12,365 nt of DNA from an uncultured Phycisphaerales bacterium (lineage in GTDB: Bacteria; Planctomycetota; Phycisphaerae; Phycisphaerales; SM1A02): NCBI GenBank assembly GCA_946886375.1, contig CAMPIL010000070.1, positions 1 to 12,365 on the forward strand, in the 5' to 3' direction. Shown in pieces: positions 7,601 to 12,365 of this stretch. The position numbers were made by a program, and so were the translations under genes. How positions within the stretch are numbered: the stretch's first letter is position 1; every line of letters starts with the position of its first letter. The notes beneath the pieces are model-generated. The model saw only the letters and a program-made list of their open reading frames with translations. It was not told the origin of the DNA and searched no databases.

Positions 7601-8156
7601 CGTGCACGATGATGCTTGAGAGACACTTCCCAGCGCGGCTCAGGCGGTGCGCGTGCTCCATCGCGTCGCGCACGTGTTCGATCTGGCAGACTTCAATGCA
7701 CGGCAGGTTCAACCGCTGAACGGCGCGGCGTGGACAGGAAGCCGTCGCGATGTGCGGGGCATCTTCCAGCAGCAGGCAAATTGATCCGCGCACGAGCGGC
7801 TCGGCGGCCAGTTGGCTGATCTCGTTGACGACTGCGTCCAGTTCCTCATTCAGGACCAGGGCCACCGCGCCCTTGCCGGCGCGGGCCGCGTGTGCCGCCA
7901 GGGTCAATCCGCGGCTGGCGTGCGGCACTGCGACCAATCGCAGGTTGTGTTGGCGCAGCGCATCGTCGTTCAACGCATCGCGCCGCAATGCATCCAGACG
8001 CATGGGCGCGATGGCCTTCGCCGAACCCACGATCAAGGTGATTTCAATCTCCGATTCCAGCGCCCCTTTGACCATCGCCTGCGGCGCTGACATGAGCGAC
8101 TGTCCATGATCGTGAATCAGGCCGGCGGGGGTTGAGGTGGATGGAAGACGGCTCAT
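4662..8156 (-). CDS. Indolepyruvate:ferredoxin oxidoreductase-like fusion protein, probably catalytically inactive
   Basis: A 1164-residue protein with the layout of fused 2-oxoacid:ferredoxin oxidoreductases. Residues 75-190 resemble the pyrimidine-binding domain. Residues 248-325 (VGFITVGPADAAM, PVLQLGLIHPVDE, KVIVLEPRPGAVE) resemble the transketolase-C-like domain. Residues 430-545 resemble the diphosphate-binding domain (FQHTGIPALVQAS against the usual FFHSGIPALINAV). Residues 660-745 and 838-895 resemble the gamma subunit (YGEADLLLGLDGEESLRAV; ADMALLGAAFQLGLVPVSLE). Residues 960-1140 resemble the DUF6537 tail (FEYARQYAELI; AESMLIRDPLHVASM). The active-site motifs are missing: no CPGCPH, no GDS/GDG metal motif (IWDHVRF instead), no DNxxTAMTG, no ferredoxin cysteine array, and no glycine loop in the gamma part. 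Residues 770-800 form an acidic, probably disordered stretch. The frame is fully open, so it is not a decaying pseudogene. It follows the HAD gene by 21 bases. A later ATG at 8093 is possible. Its function is unknown. Confidence 0.8.
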   Translation of the reverse strand: MSRLPSTSTPAGLIHDHGQSLMSAPQAMVKGALESEIEITLIVGSAKAIAPMRLDALRRDALNDDALRQHNLRLVAVPHASRGLTLAAHAARAGKGAVALVLNEELDAVVNEISQLAAEPLVRGSICLLLEDAPHIATASCPRRAVQRLNLPCIEVCQIEHVRDAMEHAHRLSRAGKCLSSIIVHESIMRSVDTLENRPNRVGSMGVIALKRRRSRGLRGVESSAPLRVARRLELNRFRAVPSPGERVAVGFITVGPADAAMLHITNALGLHGRVPVLQLGLIHPVDESAVGRLLTRCQKVIVLEPRPGAVETAVLAVAEFMRHKGDQPAEVWGRWIPPTPEGMAQTMTSDADLHPSVLVRKIAHLLHAIRPTVQVASQLVAEPPPVPAVPPREWAVGSAAALTIVRRIVTDVDQWLRDSAPLEDRGLPPTAMVIEGAPAAGPASRMVNIEIWDHVRFQHTGIPALVQASREDRPWILLVCEVMSQDIRDLERLARGAVPAERADRVRLETANLADRIALRDLIREASLSDLLTIIIVRDGPPARYDVAAIEQSLAEIDRLGFEPRQRLIRPAEEVCLIRPGTEDAPQEHEWTDDPHALEPEFTMEQLSSGADAAIRMNVRPLLEEIQVLRTKPPVRRWRGAQAQRLPVPQPLHGRQGHWRAHLAGFRSEPPGLAARVLCEAGRNMGYHVRCVHDPTPIATGRRAWAQVLFTHPRTGEAPSPLSTAIPYGEADLLLGLDGEESLRAVGPDNTLRIASVDRTHAIINLGDFTEEAPEKSSEDEMAEPRLDDAETDERVSTDNLSSRHAAKAIAAFTGVTRADGRMLADFSAACRTWFHTDRVADMALLGAAFQLGLVPVSLEAIEGAVDLMEARGYGRSRETFEFGRRLAVDSKLFTRPKDDREENVNRLARRMVLTLSRGEWGGGSRARNFSHLLHQSLHAMPGLAETDAGRVARRDFVVACHRCRIWGGFEYARQYAELITSLYRVDRGDTGRALTRLAVLPLAESMLIRDPLHVASMASSSEQRRRMRIRMNVKLARGDRIERRYLTRLELVAFNRRFRADVRTSDWPARVVAMMRRIVPHRLRGSRRERELREFIVDFVKQAVAEAPRDHDRWQEFMLRLHNQAAEGRLRGMAIAELKMLVAGSMPAASAPAPQALAAADL

Positions 8157-8177
8157 GATGCAGGCGTGCGGCGTCGG

Positions 8178-9047
8178 TCACCATGCTCCGTTAAGGATGC
8201 ACTCGACGGCAGCCGCGACGCCGTCGGCGTCGTGATCGGCGGTCGTCTTGTCCGCCACCGCAGCGACTTCCGGGCAGGCGTTGGCCATGGCGATGCCCAA
8301 CCCGGAAAACTGGATGAGTTCAATATCGTTCAAGCCGTCGCCGATCGCCGCGACGCGGGCCGGATCGATGCCGTTGCGTTCGCAATGCGCGTGGATCATG
8401 GTCCACTTGCTGACGTTGGCGGTGAATATCTCGAGCAGGTGGGTTGAGGATCCGATGGCGTGGGATGCGGTCACCGCGGACCAATGTTGCAGCAGGCATC
8501 GGTCGCCGAGTTCCTGCCGCATCGATTTCGCCAGCGGCGCGAGCCGCGACTCGCAGGCGACGGCTCCCGCGCGCACGCTGTCTTGCGGGTGCGTGTCTTC
8601 ATCCATGTGATCGATGTGGCGGACCTGCACGTTCAGATGCTCGAACCACCATCGTGAAGCCGGGTCCATTTCGCCGTCGCCAACGGCCAAATAGTCGTAG
8701 CCGGTGGCGTGCGCGTCCTTGAGTACCAGCACCTTGTGACCGTGGTCCAGCAGGCGTTGCGACGCCTCAACCACCACGTCGCGCGGCAGCACGCGGCGGT
8801 CCACGGTCTGTCCAGTTCGGGCATCGCACATCAGCGACCCCCCCGCCGCCACCACCATGCCCCGGTGATCGATGGCCGCGATGGCATGCCGCGATTCGTT
8901 CAGGGCCCGCCCGGTGGCGATGATGATCTCCATGCCCGCATCACGGGCCTGATCCATGGCGCGACAGTTCGCCGGGGACACGCGGCCGTTGCGGCACAGC
9001 AGCGTTCCATCCAGGTCCACCACGAGAACATCGTATCGACGCGACAT
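8178..9047 (-). CDS. Cof-type HAD-superfamily hydrolase
   Basis: A 289-residue phosphatase of the haloacid dehalogenase superfamily, close to the usual 270-residue Cof length. Seen: motif I DLDGT with nucleophile D11 and acid/base D13; motif II ATGR with T45; a C2-type cap between about residues 85 and 190; motif III lysine K214 (VSKW); and motif IV GDGLND (236-241) with D237 and D241 for Mg2+. The second strand carries GGS (69-71) where most Cof proteins have NGA. Members dephosphorylate small sugar or nucleotide phosphates, and the substrate cannot be told from sequence. The frame extends upstream to 9332, but the ATG at 9047 directly precedes the motif I strand, so it is the likely start. 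It is the first gene of a two-gene minus-strand unit with the oxidoreductase-like gene. Confidence 0.92.
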   Translation of the reverse strand: MSRRYDVLVVDLDGTLLCRNGRVSPANCRAMDQARDAGMEIIIATGRALNESRHAIAAIDHRGMVVAAGGSLMCDARTGQTVDRRVLPRDVVVEASQRLLDHGHKVLVLKDAHATGYDYLAVGDGEMDPASRWWFEHLNVQVRHIDHMDEDTHPQDSVRAGAVACESRLAPLAKSMRQELGDRCLLQHWSAVTASHAIGSSTHLLEIFTANVSKWTMIHAHCERNGIDPARVAAIGDGLNDIELIQFSGLGIAMANACPEVAAVADKTTADHDADGVAAAVECILNGAW

Positions 9048-9177
9048 GCGAGGTTTGACGGTCTTGAGCCGACGATTTACGATTGAATGCCTGCGACCAC
9101 CGCAGTGCAATGTAAACGGTCCATCAAACCGCGTAAATCCCCTGAGTTCGATCCCGGCACACCCTGATTCACGATCG

Positions 9178-10119
9178 TTGGCCGCGAGCCTTGCCCCGCT
9201 CGTCGTGCAGGCATGCGGAGGCCGGCTGGGCGACATCACCTGGTTCAAGACCGACTGGCAGCGCGGCGGCGCGGCCACGGGCAAATCCACCTTCAAAACT
9301 GATGATGGGCAGTCGGTGCCGGTTATCCTCAAACTGCCCGTCGTGCAGCGCGAATTACACTGGACCCGCCGCCTTCAAGACGACGTATGGGCGCACAATT
9401 CAGCCGGCGACATTCCCATTCCACGGTTGTACGCGTGCGGCGAGACCCTGGGCGGCTACGACCTGGCGTGGATCGTGATCGAGCAGTTTCCCCACGGACC
9501 CTTGGGCCTGCACTGGCACGATGACCACATTCCTCGACTCGTTGAGGCCGCCGCGCGCTTTCACGCCGCCGCCGAGGCGTTCGCCGTCGACGCGGAACCT
9601 CGGCAGGAGGATTGGCCGCAACTGCTTCATGAGTCCGCCGACAACGTCAGAACCAATCACATCGGTCACGATCAGCGATGGAGCGCAGCGATCAAGACGC
9701 TCCGCCATCGCCTGCCGCGCGTGCTTGCTGAGTGGAACGCCCGCGATGTGCAGCATTGGCTTCATGGCGATCTGCATCTGGCCAACGGCATGAGCCGTGT
9801 TGCGCTTGACTCCGGCCCGGTTTGCCTGATCGATCTTGCGGAGGTTCACGCAGGCCACTGGGTTGAAGACGCTGTGTATTTGGAGCGGCAACTGTGGGCG
9901 CGGCCGGAGCGATTGAAACTGCACAAGCCCGTCAAGGAGATGTCGGCGGCACGCAAGAGGTTCGGCCTGAAGGTGGAGGGCGACTATCCGCGTCTGGCGA
10001 TGATTCGCCGCGGCCTGCTCGCCGCCACCGCTCCGCGGTTCATCAAATCCGAGGGTCATCCAGGCTATCTCGAAGCGTGCCTGACCTGGCTCGAAATCGC
10101 CCTGAATGAATTGAAGTAG
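9178..10119 (+). CDS. Aminoglycoside phosphotransferase / choline kinase-fold kinase
   Basis: A soluble small-molecule kinase of the APH superfamily, 313 residues from the start used here. Seen: a glycine-rich loop in RGGAATGKSTF (29-39); a candidate ATP lysine K52 (VILKLP); hinge-like IVIEQFPHGPLG (99-110); the catalytic loop HGDLHLAN (196-203) with D198 and N203; and the metal-binding aspartate D219 in LIDLAEV, followed by GHWVEDAVYL. Everything needed for phosphotransfer is present. The substrate is unknown: choline, sugars, amino-sugars and lipopolysaccharide precursors are all used in this superfamily. The start is uncertain. The frame is open to ATGs at 9046 and 8956, but codons between 9046 and 9177 lack the high third-position GC of the gene and this DNA must hold the divergent HAD promoter. 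I therefore prefer the TTG at 9178. It converges with the ComEA-like gene, 20 bases between stops. Confidence 0.85.
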   Translation: MAASLAPLVVQACGGRLGDITWFKTDWQRGGAATGKSTFKTDDGQSVPVILKLPVVQRELHWTRRLQDDVWAHNSAGDIPIPRLYACGETLGGYDLAWIVIEQFPHGPLGLHWHDDHIPRLVEAAARFHAAAEAFAVDAEPRQEDWPQLLHESADNVRTNHIGHDQRWSAAIKTLRHRLPRVLAEWNARDVQHWLHGDLHLANGMSRVALDSGPVCLIDLAEVHAGHWVEDAVYLERQLWARPERLKLHKPVKEMSAARKRFGLKVEGDYPRLAMIRRGLLAATAPRFIKSEGHPGYLEACLTWLEIALNELK

Positions 10120-10139
10120 ATGCAGCGATCGCGCGGAGG

Positions 10140-10481
10140 TCAGTCCGCCACGATGTACGGCCGGATTTGATCCATCACCGCTGAGTTTGGCGCAATCACG
10201 CGTGACAGGTCATCGATCGAGGTGAAGTGTCCATTGCGATCCCGCTCCGCGATGATTTTCTGAGCCGTCACCGCGCCCAACCCGGGTAACAATGCGAGTT
10301 CAGCCACGCCGGCGCGGTTGATGTCGATGCGCATGTCCGGCAGTTCCGGGCGTGGGGTTTCGCGAGGGCCGTGCAGTCGAACGTTGCGCGGCGTCGCCAT
10401 CGCTGCGACGAAACAGGCAATCGCCGCCGCCACCGCCAGCAGGATCGTTGCTCGTGCTTGTGGATTTGAAGGTGCGCGCAT
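10140..10481 (-). CDS. ComEA-like membrane-anchored helix-hairpin-helix protein
   Basis: A 113-residue protein. One hydrophobic segment at about residues 11-29 (ATILLAVAAAIACFVAAMA) is a membrane anchor or uncleaved signal, preceded by a short basic tail. A Pro/Arg-rich linker of about 20 residues follows. Then comes a ComEA-type helix-hairpin-helix domain: IDINRAG (52-58), ELALLPGLGAVTAQKIIAER (61-80), and GHFTSIDDLSRV (84-95). Such domains bind DNA without sequence specificity. In ComEA they sit outside the membrane and pull in transforming DNA, and here the topology would place the domain outside too. It begins 24 bases after the GH10-like gene, so the two are probably co-transcribed. Other small HHH proteins of unknown role are as likely as a true competence protein, because no other com genes are visible. 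Confidence 0.85.
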   Translation of the reverse strand: MRAPSNPQARATILLAVAAAIACFVAAMATPRNVRLHGPRETPRPELPDMRIDINRAGVAELALLPGLGAVTAQKIIAERDRNGHFTSIDDLSRVIAPNSAVMDQIRPYIVAD

Positions 10482-10505
10482 GCGGCAGTCGCCTCAATGC
10501 AGGTT

Positions 10506-12146
10506 CTACGCCTCGAGCCGCTGACTCTTGCTTGGCAATTTCAACGGTCCCAGCGGCTTGCGCAGATGCCTGCGCAAGTGCATCAGTCGCTGCAGTCCGG
10601 GCTTGGGGTGGCCGCTATCGCTGATCAGGCCAGATTTCGGAAGTTCTGCATGGGGATGGTCGAACAAATCCGCCCAGAACATTGATTCGACAAACGGTTT
10701 TGAGAGCCCGATTGCAAACAATCGCGAAATCCATTTCGTCTGCTGCTGCGGCGACCAGGGCTCGCGCCACCAGCCGCCTTGCGGGTCGATTTCTTCACTG
10801 GGCACGCCCAACGCTGAAAGGAGAATCGGTATTTCCAGCAGAAAAAACCGGTCGAGCATGCTGCTGATCTGCATCAGGTCGCGCGTCGCCCGGCCATGCG
10901 TGTGATGGCCGAACAGCAGTTGCACGCCCACGGCGTCCAGCCGCACGCCTTCCTGAATGAGCCGATCCATGAACGCAAGCGGATGCAATGAATCGCGGTT
11001 GAAGGCGCAGTGCTCGCCGAAGGGCTGACGCAGTTCGATCATCGCGCGGGCGTTCTTGCGCCGCTGCCGAACGCACAGCACGGTCATGCGCGTCAGGTCC
11101 AGCATTTGGTCGGCGGTGAAGGTGAAGTGCTCGTTGGTGTTCAACCCCGACGCGATATTCCACACGTTCACGCTGGCGTGATACCGTTCGACGAGTTTTT
11201 CGACATGGTCGTACGCCATGTCGCGGCAGGTGTCGTAGTCGTGCTGCCAGACGCTCATCCATTCAGGCATCGCGCGGGCGGAAAAATCCAGCAAAGGACC
11301 TGCGACAATCGGCTTGCCCTGCTTGACCGCCCATTCCATCCAGCGGTCCACCGGCTCCCAGCGATAGATTCCCTCCTTCACCTCCAGATGCTTCCAGTTC
11401 AGCGGCACGACGAGCAGGTCGAATTCCTTCTTCACCAAATCGCGCAGAGGCTGACCATCGCGCCCGGGCCAGATGCGCACACCTAGGGTGGATGATGCGG
11501 CCGGCTTCTGGCCAAAGCGCCGGTGCAGCAGAATCTCCGCATGCGCGAGTGCCAGCCGCTCCGATGCATCAATGGCGTGAATCAGCGATTGCCGGGCCGC
11601 CTTGTCCGCGGCGATGACATCCTTGGAAATCCACGCGTCAGATGAGAGTTGTCGCGCTTCTTCCCACAACTGCATTGCGGGGTGTTCCGCGCTGAGGTCG
11701 AACATCTGCCACTCTTCAGACTTGGCGATGAACATCTTGATCCGATGCCGCGCCAACTCGATCGACAGCATGTAGGGCTTTTCACGATCCGGCAACAGGC
11801 ACGTCTGGAGCATAAGCGTGCCCATCGGCCCGGCGTCATACTGTAGGGACAATGCCGCCGGCTGAATGCCGCGCTTGCGACAGGTGATCACCCCGGCTTC
11901 AAAGGTGATCTCTCCCCGCAGCGGCATGTCTTCTGGACCGACCAGGTGCGCGTTCACCAGCGGCCACTGGGTGGCAGGACCATGATCGTCATACACGGCG
12001 AAGCGAAGCATGCTGCTGGGGATGAATCCGCTGTACGAAATCCGGACAGGCTGAGGCGCGACCGATGTCGCGCCGGGGTAAGTGATCAGTCCAACAAGTC
12101 TTTCGAGACGTGGCCTTCTGGATTTCCGCCGCGGCTCATGCCGCAT
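10506..12146 (-). CDS. GH10 xylanase-fold protein lacking both catalytic glutamates
   Basis: A 546-residue protein. Residues about 40-150 form a beta-rich N-terminal domain of a kind I recall from planctomycete GH10 proteins (DREKPYMLSIELARHRI, 120-136). Residues about 215-530 follow a GH10 barrel: WKHLEVKEGIYRWEPVD (251-267) for the usual ENxMKW region, VGVQLLFGHH (406-415), and FVESMFWADLFDHPHA then HPKPGLQRL near the C terminus. At the acid/base position the usual WDVVNE is WNIASG (329-334). At the nucleophile the usual TELD is SALG (444-447). Both glutamates therefore appear to be gone, so xylan hydrolysis by the GH10 mechanism is unlikely. No signal peptide is evident. The frame continues to 12287, but that would overlap purC and its promoter, so I chose the ATG at 12146. 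Possible role: carbohydrate binding or scaffolding. Confidence 0.8.
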   Translation of the reverse strand: MRHEPRRKSRRPRLERLVGLITYPGATSVAPQPVRISYSGFIPSSMLRFAVYDDHGPATQWPLVNAHLVGPEDMPLRGEITFEAGVITCRKRGIQPAALSLQYDAGPMGTLMLQTCLLPDREKPYMLSIELARHRIKMFIAKSEEWQMFDLSAEHPAMQLWEEARQLSSDAWISKDVIAADKAARQSLIHAIDASERLALAHAEILLHRRFGQKPAASSTLGVRIWPGRDGQPLRDLVKKEFDLLVVPLNWKHLEVKEGIYRWEPVDRWMEWAVKQGKPIVAGPLLDFSARAMPEWMSVWQHDYDTCRDMAYDHVEKLVERYHASVNVWNIASGLNTNEHFTFTADQMLDLTRMTVLCVRQRRKNARAMIELRQPFGEHCAFNRDSLHPLAFMDRLIQEGVRLDAVGVQLLFGHHTHGRATRDLMQISSMLDRFFLLEIPILLSALGVPSEEIDPQGGWWREPWSPQQQTKWISRLFAIGLSKPFVESMFWADLFDHPHAELPKSGLISDSGHPKPGLQRLMHLRRHLRKPLGPLKLPSKSQRLEA

Positions 12147-12191
12147 TGTTGCGGCAATTCCCGCGTTGGCAACCGCCGTGGCGTGCGGCTG

Positions 12192-12219
12192 AGTATGCTC
12201 ATCCCTATCTGTTCGCCAA
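12192..12219 (-). promoter_or_regulatory. Candidate promoter of the GH10-like / ComEA-like unit
   Basis: On the minus strand TTGGCG (12219-12214) and CATACT (12197-12192) are 16 bases apart, a partial sigma-70 match. The -10 ends 45 bases before the ATG at 12146. The site lies in the 133-base spacer shared with divergent purC and supports an internal start for the GH10-like gene. Weak evidence, from hexamers alone. Confidence 0.25.
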
Positions 12220-12243
12220 ATGCGATGGCAATGATGCAATTGG

Positions 12244-12249
12244 TATACT
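12244..12249 (+). promoter_or_regulatory. Candidate purC -10 hexamer
   Basis: TATACT is a five-of-six match to the sigma-70 -10 consensus. It ends six bases before an in-frame GTG at 12256 and 30 bases before the ATG of purC. No good -35 is visible at 16-18 bases. Transcription would start near 12256, so either the mRNA is leaderless from GTG or it has a leader of about 24 bases to the ATG. Confidence 0.4.
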
Positions 12250-12279
12250 CCCGCTGTGAACTCCGCACCATCCACCGCA

Positions 12280-12365
12280 ATGCCCAACCGAACTCACCCG
12301 GCTGTATTCCAGACCGACTTGCCGCTGCCCGACCGCCGCCAAGGCAAGGTCCGCGACATCTACAC
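12280..12365 (+). CDS. purC: Phosphoribosylaminoimidazole-succinocarboxamide synthase PurC, N-terminal fragment (runs off the right edge)
   Basis: Only 28 codons are present. After a short leader they contain LPLPDRRQGKVRDIY, the typical SAICAR synthase N terminus, in which GKVRDIY forms the first strand and part of the ATP-binding site. The enzyme joins aspartate to CAIR in purine synthesis, using ATP. The ATG at 12280 has no ribosome-binding site. An in-frame GTG at 12256 would add eight residues and would suit a leaderless transcript from the -10 at 12244-12249. The remainder of the gene lies beyond the window. Confidence 0.9.
   Translation, partial: MPNRTHPAVFQTDLPLPDRRQGKVRDIY

Noticed and set aside
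9048..9332. A 95-residue N-terminal extension of the HAD hydrolase
   Set aside because: It overlaps the kinase N terminus on the other strand and does not resemble a signal or domain. HAD motif I normally lies within 15 residues of the start, which fits the ATG at 9047.
9400..10059. A 219-codon minus-strand open frame opposite the kinase
   Set aside because: The plus strand encodes intact kinase motifs over the same bases, and the antisense product resembles nothing.
12147..12287. A 47-residue N-terminal extension of the GH10-like protein
   Set aside because: It overlaps the purC start and both candidate promoters, and it shows no signal-peptide hydrophobic core.
1..12365. CRISPR array, tRNA or rRNA genes, insertion sequence or prophage
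   Set aside because: I saw no regularly spaced direct repeats, no cloverleaf or rRNA-like sequence, no transposase or integrase motifs, and no break in gene style that would mark a mobile element.

Overview
The window is GC-rich, densely coded bacterial chromosome: eight complete genes, two partial genes at the edges, and no gene-free stretch longer than about 220 bases. The sequence suggests a planctomycete, probably of the class Phycisphaerae. The reasons are a three-enzyme HpnC/HpnD/HpnE squalene route, almost no Shine-Dalgarno sequences, a GH10-like protein with a planctomycete-style N-terminal domain, and an intergenic copy of a dispersed 'ACCACGGAGAACACGAAG'-type repeat. This placement is inference; there is no rRNA or other marker to confirm it.

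Left part (1-3281) is an isoprenoid and squalene block. On the minus strand hpnC, hpnD and the first 27 codons of hpnE are chained by ATGA stop/start overlaps. They would make squalene from farnesyl diphosphate. Divergent from them, across a 221-base spacer, lies ispH on the plus strand, the last enzyme of the MEP pathway, which supplies the C5 units for farnesyl diphosphate. The middle gene on the plus strand is rlmN (3393-4658), an rRNA/tRNA adenine-C2 methyltransferase with two low-complexity insertions.

Central part (4662-9047) is a minus-strand pair. A Cof-type HAD phosphatase is followed 21 bases later by a 1164-residue protein. The long protein keeps the domain order of an indolepyruvate:ferredoxin oxidoreductase (alpha, gamma and C-terminal DUF6537-like parts) but has lost the thiamine-diphosphate, iron-sulfur and gamma-subunit glycine motifs. 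It looks like a pseudoenzyme. Divergent from this pair is an aminoglycoside-phosphotransferase/choline-kinase-fold kinase with all catalytic residues intact.

Right part (10140-12365) holds a second minus-strand pair: a GH10 xylanase-fold protein in which both catalytic glutamates appear to be replaced, then a small membrane-anchored ComEA-like helix-hairpin-helix protein. Divergent from these, the start of purC (SAICAR synthase) runs off the right edge.

The most notable points are two large, intact, apparently catalytically dead paralogues of well-known enzyme families in one window; in-frame insertions in RlmN, one carrying a perfect DNA hairpin; and -10-like hexamers only a few bases before the ispH, rlmN and purC starts, which suggests leaderless or nearly leaderless mRNAs.
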